DNA of 64,000 nt from Pandoraea cepalis. GTDB lineage: Bacteria; Pseudomonadota; Gammaproteobacteria; Burkholderiales; Burkholderiaceae. Shown one piece after another: positions 1-8,856 of this stretch. The notes beneath the pieces were generated by a model. The model was not told the DNA's origin. It made no database searches and saw only the letters and a program-made list of their open reading frames with translations. How positions within the stretch are numbered: position 1 is the stretch's first letter; each line of letters starts with the position of its first letter. Made by a program: the position numbers and the translations under genes. The stretch spans positions 1-64,000 of the forward strand of contig NZ_CABPSL010000010.1 in the NCBI RefSeq assembly GCF_902459665.1, written 5' to 3'.

Positions 1-118
1 TCCTTTACGCGGATCGATTCGTTCGACCGTCCGTGTAATTCTCAACTCGCCTTGAACACGGAAATTCTGACACCCCCTCCAATACCGGCCGCTTCGCAGA
101 GCCTGATAAGAACACTCG

Positions 119-1327
119 TCAGAAGGGTATTTCCCCAAGTCTGTCGGCGACTGCACCAATGTTCGAGCTATTCACCAGATTGAAGTCCTCTGTTCCGCCA
201 CCGAGAATTTTGTCGAAGAATAGGCTCGTCAAAAATGCTTCCTTGGCTTCCGATTGTCTTCCCCACGGGCGCACTTCGTAGTTGTTCGCGATTGAGTTGT
301 CGACGCGTCGGCGGATGTTGCCTGGGATCATGTTGTACACATGTCGTCTGGTGTACCTCGAGTCTTGCAGCAGAGCAGCCAGCCCCTTCATGGTGTAGTA
401 AATCAGGTTCCAAACTTGGGGAATGGAGTACCGTTCGAGTGCGTAGCGAATTGACTCGGCAATCTTGTCGGAATAGCCGTCGCCCGGGAAGTTGTATCGG
501 TCGTATTGCTCGATGAAATACGCCTTGCACTCATCCTCAGCAACGATTTTCCAAAGGGCGTCGAGAGCATCGGGCTCGGGCGTGTGAAAACTAGCCTCAA
601 GTACGGTGAGTAGGTCTGAGTCGGAGAGTCCTTCAGGGTCACTAGCTAACGTCCAATTTACCCGAGTCGGGTAGTAGGCGATTTTTCCGTCATCTTTCAC
701 GATTACGGAGCCGCGCGTTGACGTCTCGCTCAAGCACAACACGCCCGCATTGTTCATCCGCATATAGATCGCTATCGAACCGTCTTCGGTCGGCGCGAGC
801 GTGCCAGCTTGGCTGTCTATCGATTCGATAAGCGAAGCTCGCCATGACTCACCCGCAGCGTTAAGCAGCGCATAAAGTAACGCAGAGTTGACGAAGCCTA
901 GGCTTTGGTAGTCGCGGGGTGCGAAGTCTTCGTTTACTGAGTTCAAATGTCGAGCAATTGACTCGGCTTGCGCGGCTTCGGCGGCTCGCTTTTCCTGTTG
1001 CTGGAGGAGTAACTGCTGCTTACGAAGCTCGTTTTCCTGAGCCAGGCAAGTCCCACATCTACGACGAGTGTTCTTTGCGCTTGCAAAGTCACTTCTGGAT
1101 GTCACTTCGACGGGGGTATCGCATACGGTGCAGCGAGCGCCGACCGCGAATGCTGAGCTCGCTTGTTGTACGAACTTGCCGAGGTTGTATTTGGGGATGC
1201 CGGCGTCTGAGGCTATCGAGTCGACCCGTTCAGACCAGACACCCTGAGGTCCCAGAGCCCAATATCTATTGCAGATGTCAACGATGTGCTGATCGTCTGT
1301 CCGATAGCAAAGAAATACGCCGTCCAC
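119..1327 (-). CDS. hypothetical protein with a four-cysteine zinc-ribbon-like segment
   Basis: I do not recognise this 402-residue protein. Translation appears to start at a GTG that directly follows an in-frame TGA, with a GGGGGC stretch about 8 bases upstream as a possible ribosome site. Residues about 66-95 hold two CxxC pairs (CTVC and CGTC) spaced like a small zinc ribbon; a Gln/Glu-rich, probably coiled-coil stretch (about 100-125) follows, then a mixed globular part with no motif I can name. No signal peptide or membrane segment is visible. The base composition is visibly less GC-rich than the rest of the window, and the gene lies just beyond the 3' end of tRNA-Met, which suggests acquired DNA. 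Confidence is for it being a real gene, not for any function. Confidence 0.7.
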   Translation of the reverse strand: MDGVFLCYRTDDQHIVDICNRYWALGPQGVWSERVDSIASDAGIPKYNLGKFVQQASSAFAVGARCTVCDTPVEVTSRSDFASAKNTRRRCGTCLAQENELRKQQLLLQQQEKRAAEAAQAESIARHLNSVNEDFAPRDYQSLGFVNSALLYALLNAAGESWRASLIESIDSQAGTLAPTEDGSIAIYMRMNNAGVLCLSETSTRGSVIVKDDGKIAYYPTRVNWTLASDPEGLSDSDLLTVLEASFHTPEPDALDALWKIVAEDECKAYFIEQYDRYNFPGDGYSDKIAESIRYALERYSIPQVWNLIYYTMKGLAALLQDSRYTRRHVYNMIPGNIRRRVDNSIANNYEVRPWGRQSEAKEAFLTSLFFDKILGGGTEDFNLVNSSNIGAVADRLGEIPF

Positions 1328-1418
1328 TCAGAAGCCCCCGTTTGGCCAAACTGCGAGATTGGAATATTTTGAACTGCGGCGATGCCGGTTGACAGTTGGT
1401 TGACACTCGGCAGAAACG

Positions 1419-1448
1419 ACAAAGGGTTAGCCGAAGCTAACCCTTTGT
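1419..1448 (-). terminator. hairpin terminator after tRNA-Met
   Basis: A 13-bp perfect stem (ACAAAGGGTTAGC and its complement) closes a TTCG tetraloop when read on the minus strand. It lies a few bases beyond the encoded CCA of the tRNA. The T tract after it is short and interrupted. Confidence 0.6.
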
Positions 1449-1454
1449 TTTATT

Positions 1455-1531
<77 letters not shown>

Positions 1532-1644
1532 GTAGAAGAAAGAGTATAGGTAAGCCCCAATGGGCTGTCAACATATTTTTGCGGAACAACGCAAATAGTC
1601 GCCACGACCGCTCGTCCCGCCTCGCCGCCCCGGGTTCCGGAAAC

Positions 1645-1678
1645 GACAACGCCGAGACCCGAAGGCCCCGGCGTTGTT
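1645..1678 (-). terminator. hairpin terminator downstream of the MFS transporter
   Basis: The inverted repeat CAACGCCG / CGGCGTTG (1647-1654 and 1669-1676) lies about 35 bases beyond the stop of the leftward transporter gene, and TCGTTT follows it on that strand. It probably ends the transporter transcript. Confidence 0.55.
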
Positions 1679-1711
1679 GATCCGTTTCAACCTGTCGGGC
1701 AGGTCACCCCA

Positions 1712-3370
1712 TCAATCGTTGGCGTAGATATCGACGTCCTTGGTTTCCTTGATGAAGAGCATGCCGATCACAAAGGTCGCCAGGGCGATGATGATCGGGT
1801 ACCACAGGCCGGAGTAAATGTCGCCCTTGGCGGCCACGATCGCGAACGCCGTGGCCGGCAGGAAGCCGCCGAACCAGCCGTTACCGATGTGATACGGCAG
1901 CGACATCGACGTGTAGCGAATGCGCGTCGGGAACATTTCCACCAGCATCGCGGCAATCGGCCCGTACACCATCGTCACGAAGATCACCAGAATCGTGAGC
2001 AGCACCACGACCATCGGCTTGTTCATCTGCGCCGGGTCAGCCTTCGGCGGATATCCGTCGGCCTTGAGCGTACCGGACATGTCGGCCTCGAACGCCGCAG
2101 TCTTTTCCTTCGCATCCGCCGCTTTGCCGTCGACCGACGAAATCACCTTGTCGCCGATCTTCACCGTGGTCATCGTGCCCGCCGGCGCTGCCTGGTTCTC
2201 ATAGTTCAGGCCGGAACGCGACAGGTAGCTCTTCGCGATGTCGCACGAACTCGTGAACTTCGACGTGCCCACCGGGTTGAACTGGAACGAGCACTCGTTC
2301 GGATCGGCGATCACCGTGATCGGCGAGCGAGCGGTTGCCGCCTCCAGGGCCGGGTTGGCGTAGTGCGTGAGTGCCTTGAAGATCGGGAAGTACAGCAGCG
2401 CGGCGATCAGACAGCCCCCCATGATGATCGGCTTGCGCCCGATCTTGTCCGAGAGCGCGCCGAAGAACACGAAGAACGGACTGCCGATAAGCAAGGCCAC
2501 CGCGATCATGATGTTCGCGGTATTGCCATCGACCTTCAGCACCTGCGTCATGAAGAACAGCGCATAGAACTGGCCCGTGTACCACACGACCGCCTGACCG
2601 GCCGTCAGGCCGACGAGCGCCAGGATCACGATCTTCAGGTTCTTCCACTCACCGAACGACTCCCTGAGCGGCGCCTTCGAGGCCTTGCCCTCGGCCTTCA
2701 TGCGCTGGAACGCCGGCGATTCGCTCAGTTGCATGCGGATCCACAGCGACACCAGCAACAGCACGAGCGACAGAACGAACGGCACGCGCCAGCCCCAGTT
2801 GGCAAACGCTTCTTCGCCAATCAGCGTGCGGGTGCCAAGAATGACCAGCAGCGAGAGGAAGAGACCCAGCGTGGCGGTCGTCTGAATCCACGAGGTGTAG
2901 AACCCGCGGCGGCCGTGCGGCGCGTGTTCGGCAACATACGTGGCGGCACCACCGTATTCGCCACCGAGCGCCAGACCTTGCAACAAACGCATGGCGATGA
3001 AGATCACCGGAGCGGCGATCCCCCACGACGCGTAGCCCGGCAGCAAACCGACAACCAGCGTCGACAGCCCCATCAGCGTGATGGTTACCAGGAACGTGTA
3101 CTTGCGACCGACCAGGTCACCGATGCGGCCGAACACGATGGCGCCGAACGGACGCACCGCGAAGCCTGCAGCGAATGACAACAATGTGAAGATGAAAGCG
3201 GCCGTCGGGTTGATCCCCGAGAAGAACTGCCGGCTGATGAAAACGGCCAACGACCCGGCCAGGTAGAAGTCGTACCATTCGAACACCGTGCCCAGCGACG
3301 ACGCGAAGATGACCTTTCTTTCTTCGGCGGTCATCGGCGCATGGGAGGTGGCTGTCGTTGTAGTAGCCAT
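1712..3370 (-). CDS. MHS-family MFS transporter with a large extracytoplasmic loop
   Basis: This is a 552-residue major facilitator of the metabolite:H+ symporter type, likely importing an organic acid or similar solute by proton symport across the inner membrane. It shows the family signatures: a first helix with FEWYDFYLAG (about 30-39), motif A GRIGDLVGRK (about 81-90) and its second-half repeat GALSDKIGRKP (about 304-313), and RLLQGLALGGEYGGA (about 128-142). About 12 membrane helices are visible. Unusually, about 115 residues (roughly 337-451) with two cysteines are inserted between two helices of the C-terminal half; ordinary MHS proteins run nearer 430-450 residues. It lies 171 bases downstream of the sensor kinase on the same strand and may be its target. 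The substrate is unknown. Confidence 0.88.
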   Translation of the reverse strand: MATTTTATSHAPMTAEERKVIFASSLGTVFEWYDFYLAGSLAVFISRQFFSGINPTAAFIFTLLSFAAGFAVRPFGAIVFGRIGDLVGRKYTFLVTITLMGLSTLVVGLLPGYASWGIAAPVIFIAMRLLQGLALGGEYGGAATYVAEHAPHGRRGFYTSWIQTTATLGLFLSLLVILGTRTLIGEEAFANWGWRVPFVLSLVLLLVSLWIRMQLSESPAFQRMKAEGKASKAPLRESFGEWKNLKIVILALVGLTAGQAVVWYTGQFYALFFMTQVLKVDGNTANIMIAVALLIGSPFFVFFGALSDKIGRKPIIMGGCLIAALLYFPIFKALTHYANPALEAATARSPITVIADPNECSFQFNPVGTSKFTSSCDIAKSYLSRSGLNYENQAAPAGTMTTVKIGDKVISSVDGKAADAKEKTAAFEADMSGTLKADGYPPKADPAQMNKPMVVVLLTILVIFVTMVYGPIAAMLVEMFPTRIRYTSMSLPYHIGNGWFGGFLPATAFAIVAAKGDIYSGLWYPIIIALATFVIGMLFIKETKDVDIYAND

Positions 3371-3541
3371 GCGGTTGTCTCCTGTAATGTAAGCACGCCC
3401 CTGGGTCGTGCCCGGGCCGCTGCCACTGATTATTGGAGGACAACCTTACCGACGTCTGACGCCAAACTGACTCGAAGCTTACGTTGCTAGGGACTTACCC
3501 TCGACTTTGGCTCGATATTGAACGTATTTCGCGTGAATTCG

Positions 3542-5185
3542 TCACGCATGCGGGTTTTCGATAGGCGCATCGGCGAGGGGGAACGTGACACGAATGAGCG
3601 TGCCGGTTGCTTCGGGGTGCTGCGCGTCAACATGGTCGAGCACGCTCACGTCGCCGCGATGGATCTGCACGATCTCGCGCACGATGGCCAAACCCAGGCC
3701 GCTGCCGTCGCTGTCACTGCCGAGAATGCGATAAAAGCGCTCGAACACCCGTGGACGCTCCGACGCCGGAATGCCTGGCCCGGTATCTTCGACTTCGAGA
3801 TGAACGAAGCCGTCGGACGCCTCATGCCGCAGACGTACCGTCACCTTCCCACCCGTCGGCGTATAACGGATCGCGTTATCGATCAGGTTGTTGAGCAATT
3901 CGCGAAGCATCACCGGTTGACCCGACAGATGCACCGAAAACGGTGGCTCCTCGAAGCCCAGATCGATCCGCTTGGCGAAGGCGGCCTGAAACCAGTCCTG
4001 CATGGCGCTTCGGGCAAGCACGCTGAGATTGACCGGCGTGAAGGCGGCGGCGTCGTTCGCGCTGTTCTCCGCGCGGGCCAGCGCCAGCAACTGGTTGACG
4101 AGGCGCGCCGCCTGCTCGGAACTTACGGCGATCAGCGACAGCGAACGGCGTAATTCGTCGGGAGACGTCTGGCGCAAGGCAAGTTCGGCCTGCATGCGCA
4201 GCCCCGCGAGCGGTGTTTTCAGCTGGTGCGCGGCATCGGCGATGAAACGCTGTTGGAGTTTCATATACTGCTCCAGCCGACTGAGCAGATCGTTCAGCGA
4301 ACCCACGAGCGGTGCAATCTCCGGCGGGGCCTGGCGCGCTTCGAGCGGCGATAGATCGTCGGGACGCCGCGCGCGGATGTGTTCCTGCAACGCGTGCAGC
4401 GGCGCGAGGCCGCGCGACAGGCCGAACCACACGAGCACGATGGCCAGCGGCAGGATCACGAACTGCGGCAGGATCACGCCCTTGATGATTTCGTTCGCCA
4501 GTTGGCTGCGCTTGTCGAGCGTCTCCGCGACCTGCACGAGCGCCATGCTGCCGGCGGGCGTCACCCGCGGCAAGTCGACGTAGGTGAACGCCACGCGGAT
4601 GTCGTTGCCGCCCACGGTTTCGTCGCGAAACTGTACGACGCCGGGTTGCGGACGGTCGTCTTCGTGCGGTAGCGGCAGGTCGGGCGTGCCGCCGACGAGT
4701 TCGCCCTTCGCCCCCAGCACCTGGAAATAGACGTTGTCGGTGGCGTCGGCGCGCAGCAGATCGCGTGCGGGCATGGGCAGCGTCAGGGTGACTTGGCCGC
4801 GGTCCGAATGGACTTGCTGGGCGAGAACGTAAGCGTTGGTCTCGAGCGCCCGGTCGAAGGGGCCGTTGGCAATGGATTTCGCGACGAGGTACGTCACGGC
4901 AATGCTCATCGGCCAAAGCAGCAGCAGTGGCGCGAGCATCCAGTCGAGAATTTCGCCGAAGAGCGAGCGCGGGGGCGGCTCCGCCTCGTGCTCGAGCGGC
5001 GCGCCAAAGCCGGGCCGTACGAACGGATCGGTGTAAGGGTCGAGCCGGTCGAACGGTTCGTCGGCACCGGGCGGCGAGGGAGTGTGCGGTCGTGAGGGTG
5101 CGCCCTCAGGTGATGAGGGCGAGTGCGACGACGCGTCCGGGTCCGCAGGCGCGGCGCGATGATGGTGGCGAAAGCTCAGACGCAT
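3542..5185 (-). CDS. two-component sensor histidine kinase, TctE/QseC-like
   Basis: This 547-residue inner-membrane kinase should autophosphorylate on His and pass the phosphate to the adjacent response regulator. The order is: a proline-rich cytoplasmic N-terminus (1-75), TM1 (about 84-103), a periplasmic sensor of about 130 residues resembling the TctE-type N-terminal domain, TM2 (about 238-255), a HAMP-like linker, the H box with phospho-acceptor His320 in DAAHQLKTPL, the N box LNNLIDNAIRYTP, and G boxes DTGPGIP and GSGLGLAI. All kinase motifs look intact. The gene starts 50 bases after the regulator ends. Because the regulator is frameshifted, this kinase may have lost its cognate partner. 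The ligand is unknown; tricarboxylate-type sensing is only a guess from family resemblance. Confidence 0.9.
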   Translation of the reverse strand: MRLSFRHHHRAAPADPDASSHSPSSPEGAPSRPHTPSPPGADEPFDRLDPYTDPFVRPGFGAPLEHEAEPPPRSLFGEILDWMLAPLLLLWPMSIAVTYLVAKSIANGPFDRALETNAYVLAQQVHSDRGQVTLTLPMPARDLLRADATDNVYFQVLGAKGELVGGTPDLPLPHEDDRPQPGVVQFRDETVGGNDIRVAFTYVDLPRVTPAGSMALVQVAETLDKRSQLANEIIKGVILPQFVILPLAIVLVWFGLSRGLAPLHALQEHIRARRPDDLSPLEARQAPPEIAPLVGSLNDLLSRLEQYMKLQQRFIADAAHQLKTPLAGLRMQAELALRQTSPDELRRSLSLIAVSSEQAARLVNQLLALARAENSANDAAAFTPVNLSVLARSAMQDWFQAAFAKRIDLGFEEPPFSVHLSGQPVMLRELLNNLIDNAIRYTPTGGKVTVRLRHEASDGFVHLEVEDTGPGIPASERPRVFERFYRILGSDSDGSGLGLAIVREIVQIHRGDVSVLDHVDAQHPEATGTLIRVTFPLADAPIENPHA

Positions 5186-5235
5186 CGGACGGAGAGGCTA
5201 AAGAGGCAGGGGCGGCCGCGGCCGCATTCGGCGGA

Positions 5236-5947
5236 CTATGCCGCATTGGCTGGCGCGGCGGCCGGCTTCTCCAGACAATACCCCAACCCGCGGATCGTGG
5301 CGATGCGCACCCCGCTCGGCTCGATCTTCTTGCGCAGCCGGTGCATGTACACCTCGATGGCGTTGTTGCTCACCTCTTCGCCCCAGCCGCACAAGTGGTC
5401 TACGAGCTGCTCCTTGGAAACGAGCCGACCGGTACGCAGCAGCAGGACTTCGAGCAATTCCAGTTCGCGGGCGGACAGGTCGAGCATCTGCTCATTGATA
5501 TAGGCGGTTCGTCCGACCTGGTCGAAGCTGAGCGGGCCGTGACGGATGACCGTCGAGCCGCCGCCCGCGCCGCGCCGCGTCAGCGCCCGCGCCGCGCCGC
5601 GTCAGCGCCCGCACGCGCGCTTCGAGTTCGGCCAGCGCGAACGGCTTGGCCATATAGTCGTCGGCACCGAGATCGAGCCCCTTGACGCGGGCGTCGACAC
5701 TGTCCGATGCGGTCAGGATCAGTACGGGCAGATGGGAATTGCGCGCGCGCAAGCGGCGCAGGACCTCATGACCGGGCAGGCGAGGCAGGCCGAGGTCGAG
5801 AATCAGCAGGTCGAACGTCTGGGCGCAGAGCGCGGAATCGGCTTCGAGCCCCGTCTTGACGTGATCGACGGCATAGCCCCCCTGGCGCAGCGAGCGGGTC
5901 AGGGCGTCGGCCAGAATGCTGTCATCCTCTGCGATGAGAATTCGCAT
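5236..5947 (-). pseudogene. OmpR-family response regulator, frameshifted by a 22-bp tandem duplication
   Basis: The first frame begins MRILIAEDD at an ATG at 5945-5947 and encodes a full receiver domain (acidic pocket EDD, phospho-acceptor in LILDLGLP, Lys in YMAKPF). It then runs out of frame and stops at 5492, giving about 151 residues. The winged-helix DNA-binding domain, including ARELELLEVLLLRTGRLVSK and GLGYCLE, lies downstream in another frame and ends at 5236. The break coincides with two head-to-tail copies of a 22-bp unit (5563-5606). Reading through only one copy restores a continuous OmpR-type regulator of about 230 residues with a normal linker. As written, the DNA-binding output domain is not fused to the receiver. 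The cause could be a true inactivating mutation, a reversible slippage switch, or a sequence error. Confidence 0.85.
5563..5606. repeat. two tandem copies of a 22-bp GC-rich unit
   Basis: Positions 5563-5584 and 5585-5606 are identical 22-mers, and the start of a third partial copy follows. Since 22 is not a multiple of three, the extra copy shifts the reading frame of the response regulator. Confidence 0.95.
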
Positions 5948-6065
5948 GGGCGTGATAGGCTCGTATTGGCACCGTCGCCTGACGGCTGCGGTGTGTCTCC
6001 TGTGATGTTGCGGCGCGTGGTTCGCGGCTTTTTTTGTCGTTTCGGCGCTTTCGGACAACAGGCAC

Positions 6066-6094
6066 TTGCAAACAGCACTGGTTTTTTATACAGT
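6066..6094 (+). promoter_or_regulatory. candidate recA promoter
   Basis: TTGCAA at 6066-6071 and TACAGT at 6089-6094 are separated by 17 bases and lie about 55 bases before the recA start. The -10 element overlaps the LexA box, as expected for SOS control. Confidence 0.6.
6078..6093 (+). promoter_or_regulatory. LexA (SOS) box of recA
   Basis: CTG-N10-CAG with an AT-rich core (CTGGTTTTTTATACAG) matches the classic LexA operator, and the flanks CA...TA also fit the longer consensus. Its position over the -10 region of recA indicates repression by LexA and induction by DNA damage. Confidence 0.88.
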
Positions 6095-6149
6095 ACTGGC
6101 ATTCACGCCTCACCCGAGCCGTCTCGCTCATCATATCAAAGGACGATTC

Positions 6150-7214
6150 ATGGAAGAAAGCAAGAAAGGGTCTGCCAATCTGTCGGCCGAGAAAGGCAAG
6201 GCGCTGGCCGCCGCCCTCGCGCAGATCGAAAAGCAATTCGGCAAGGGCTCGATCATGCGTCTGGGCGACAGCGAGGTCGAAGCGGACATCCAGGTCGTCT
6301 CGACCGGCTCGCTGGGCCTGGACATCGCGCTGGGCGTGGGTGGCTTGCCGCGTGGGCGCGTGATCGAAATCTACGGTCCGGAATCGTCGGGTAAGACCAC
6401 GCTCACGCTGCAAGTCGTGGCGGAAATGCAGAAGGTCGGTGGCACTTGCGCGTTTATCGACGCCGAGCACGCCCTCGATGTCGGCTACGCCAACAAACTG
6501 GGCGTGTCGGTGCCGGAACTGCTGATCTCGCAGCCGGACACGGGCGAACAAGCCCTCGAAATCGCCGACGCGCTGGTGCGCTCGGGCTCGATCGATCTCA
6601 TCGTCATCGACTCGGTGGCGGCGCTGGTGCCGAAGGCCGAAATCGAAGGGGAAATGGGCGATTCGCTGCCGGGTCTGCAGGCGCGTCTGATGTCCCAGGC
6701 CCTGCGCAAGCTGACCGGTACCATCAAGCGCACGAACTGCACGGTGATCTTCATCAACCAGATTCGGATGAAGATCGGCGTGATGTTCGGTAACCCGGAA
6801 ACCACGACGGGCGGAAACGCACTGAAGTTCTACTCGTCGGTGCGTCTGGACATTCGCCGGATCGGCTCGATCAAGAAGGGTGACGAGGTCGTCGGCAACG
6901 AAACCCGCGTCAAGGTCGTCAAGAACAAGGTGTCGCCGCCGTTCCGCGAAGCGATTTTCGACATCCTTTACGGCCAGGGGATTTCGCGCGAAGGCGAAAT
7001 CATCGATCTGGGCGTGAACGCGAAGATCGTTGAGAAGGCTGGCGCCTGGTACAGCTACAACGGCGAGAAGATCGGCCAGGGCAAGGACAACGCGCGTGAA
7101 TTCCTGCGCGAAAATCCGGATATCGCCCACGAGATCGAAAATAAGGTACGCGCATCGCTCGGCGTCACGGCAATCAACGAGACCGGCGAAATCGAAGCAG
7201 ACGACGAGGTCTGA
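6150..7214 (+). CDS. recA: recombinase RecA
   Basis: This 354-residue protein forms ATP-dependent filaments on single-stranded DNA, drives homologous strand exchange, and stimulates LexA self-cleavage. It begins [19 protein letters not shown] after an AAAGGA ribosome site at 6138-6143. The Walker A motif GPESSGKTT, the L1/L2 DNA-binding loop region with [20 protein letters not shown], and the acidic C-terminus typical of RecA are all present. Length is normal. An in-frame ATG 84 bases upstream exists, but it lies before or within the LexA box, so it is rejected as the start. recX follows 100 bases downstream, the usual arrangement. Confidence 0.99.
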   Translation: MEESKKGSANLSAEKGKALAAALAQIEKQFGKGSIMRLGDSEVEADIQVVSTGSLGLDIALGVGGLPRGRVIEIYGPESSGKTTLTLQVVAEMQKVGGTCAFIDAEHALDVGYANKLGVSVPELLISQPDTGEQALEIADALVRSGSIDLIVIDSVAALVPKAEIEGEMGDSLPGLQARLMSQALRKLTGTIKRTNCTVIFINQIRMKIGVMFGNPETTTGGNALKFYSSVRLDIRRIGSIKKGDEVVGNETRVKVVKNKVSPPFREAIFDILYGQGISREGEIIDLGVNAKIVEKAGAWYSYNGEKIGQGKDNAREFLRENPDIAHEIENKVRASLGVTAINETGEIEADDEV

Positions 7215-7314
7215 GGACCTCGCGCCTGTTCCTGAGCGGCAACGCGAAGCCAGTCGGCGCCGCGTTGCCGTTTTGCTTTTCCGGCCCCCGCTTTGATGGC
7301 ATCACGATGACGTC

Positions 7315-7860
7315 ATGATCACTCGCCGTCCTCCCCGAGATCCGAACGCGCCGCCACCTCCGCCGGGCGACGCCGCCGTTGCGGTCAAGCCGTCGCGCAA
7401 ACCCGTGCTGAGCCTCAAGGCGCGCGCGCTGTCCTATCTCGCGCGTCGCGAACACAGCCGAGCCGAGCTGCGTCGCAAGCTTGCGCCGTTCGCCGACGCC
7501 GACGATCCCGAAGCGCTCGATCGCGTGCTCGACAGTCTTGAGCAGGAGCGCTGGTTGTCCAATGAACGATTTGCGCAAAGCGTCGTGCATCGGCGTGCGT
7601 CGCGCATGGGAACGACGCGTATCGTCAACGAACTCAAGCAGCATCAGGTCGACGCCGATACCGTGACGGCCCTCGCGACACAACTGCGCGAAACGGAACT
7701 CGTTCGGGCCCGCGCCGTATGGCAGAAGAAGTTCGGCGAGATTGCCACGACGCCCGAGGCGCGCGCCAAACAGATGCGTTTTCTCGCCTCGCGCGGTTTC
7801 TCGCGTACCGTTATCAGCAAAATCGTGTGGGGTGCCGACGAATACTCGGACGACTTTTGA
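7315..7860 (+). CDS. recX: RecA modulator RecX
   Basis: A 181-residue RecX-family protein, which binds RecA filaments and limits their extension. After a proline-rich, poorly conserved N-terminus (about 1-30), the three-helix repeats of the family follow: LKARALSYLARREHSRAELRRKL, then LEQERWLSNERFAQSVVHRRA, then a C-terminal repeat ending FLASRGFSRTVISKIV. It directly follows recA in the same direction, so it probably shares the LexA-controlled transcript. Confidence 0.95.
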   Translation: MITRRPPRDPNAPPPPPGDAAVAVKPSRKPVLSLKARALSYLARREHSRAELRRKLAPFADADDPEALDRVLDSLEQERWLSNERFAQSVVHRRASRMGTTRIVNELKQHQVDADTVTALATQLRETELVRARAVWQKKFGEIATTPEARAKQMRFLASRGFSRTVISKIVWGADEYSDDF

Positions 7861-8169
7861 CGCGACTTCCATCATTTTCCTGATGGATGTCGCACCATTC
7901 ATCGGGGAAGGGCGGGTGACGCGCGTGGGCTCGCAAGCCGCATGAATACTGGCGTGACATGGCGCGGTATCTCGCGTGTCGCGTCATGCCACAGTTATCG
8001 CGATATGGCGTTGCACCATACGCCCAGCACCTGCGGAATTTTGATAACCCGACCCATTGGTCGGGTAATTCGACCTTATGCGGCGGGCTTCTGTTGCGCT
8101 GCGGCAATCGCCGTCGCTGCCTATGCTAGAATTCAGATCTTTCCGCGTTCATGCATTGCACACTCTCGC
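7861..8169. other. 309-bp non-coding stretch with one hairpin
   Basis: The only structure I see is an 8-bp inverted repeat, ACCCGACC / GGTCGGGT with a CATT loop, at 8047-8066. It has no T run on the plus strand, so it is a weak candidate for a recX terminator or a leader hairpin of the next operon. A GAATTC site and AT-rich patch near 8130-8145 could belong to a promoter for the DUF2889-sucCD operon, but no convincing hexamers are visible. Confidence 0.4.
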
Positions 8170-8856
8170 ATGCCGCTCTCTGAGCCCGCCTCTCGTACCC
8201 TGCGTCACCGCCGCGCGATCGCTGTCGAAGCGTTTTCGCGCGACGATGGCCTATGGGACATCGAAGCCTGTCTAACCGATCACAAGGATCGCGATTTTGC
8301 ATTGGCAACGGGCCTTCGAAAGGAGGGCACGCCGATTCACTCGCTGTGGCTGCGTCTGACGATCGACGAGAGTTTCGAGGTGCGTGACGCCGAGGCCGTC
8401 TCCGACTGGGTGCCTTATCCCGGCATTTGTGACCAGATTGGCCCAGACTACCGTCAATTGATCGGACTTAACCTGCGGCGCGGGTTCCGCCATGCGGTGC
8501 GCGAGCGCCTCGGCGGCGCGGCGGGCTGTACCCATCTGACCGAACTTTGCAGTGTCCTGCCCACGGCAGCGATTCAGGCCTTCGCCGGCGAGGTGATCCA
8601 CACCCCCGACACGGCGCTCAAGGCCGCCCATGAGGCCGATGTTTCGGCGCCTCCTTTCCAACTCGGACATTGTCACGCCCTGCGGTTTGATGGCGAGGCG
8701 GTGCGCCGGTTTTACCCGCGCTGGTTCAACGGCCGCGCAAACGATCGAGCGAACGAGCCCACGACGCCCGCCACAACCGAAGCGGTGCGCGATGGTGCCT
8801 CGACTCGCCAGCTCGAACCCAAACTTCCAACTCAGCAAGAAGGGAATCACGCATGA
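8170..8856 (+). CDS. DUF2889 protein translationally coupled to sucC
   Basis: About 228 residues starting [17 protein letters not shown]. The N-terminal half ([25 protein letters not shown]) and the central [20 protein letters not shown] region match what I remember of the DUF2889 family, which has no established function. There is no signal peptide or membrane helix. The stop codon overlaps the sucC start by four bases (ATGA), so the two are likely translated from one message. In other Burkholderiales a DUF2889 gene also precedes sucCD, as far as I recall. A longer frame extends upstream but the added residues do not look like protein. A link to succinyl-CoA metabolism is inferred from position only. 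Confidence 0.8.
   Translation: MPLSEPASRTLRHRRAIAVEAFSRDDGLWDIEACLTDHKDRDFALATGLRKEGTPIHSLWLRLTIDESFEVRDAEAVSDWVPYPGICDQIGPDYRQLIGLNLRRGFRHAVRERLGGAAGCTHLTELCSVLPTAAIQAFAGEVIHTPDTALKAAHEADVSAPPFQLGHCHALRFDGEAVRRFYPRWFNGRANDRANEPTTPATTEAVRDGASTRQLEPKLPTQQEGNHA

Noticed and set aside
1889-3178. A 429-codon plus-strand frame over the MFS transporter
   Set aside because: It is the antisense of a clear membrane protein gene and is almost all Arg, His and Asp.
6066-6149. Upstream in-frame ATG for recA
   Set aside because: It would begin before the LexA box and overlap the promoter; the ATG at 6150 has the ribosome site and the conserved N-terminus.
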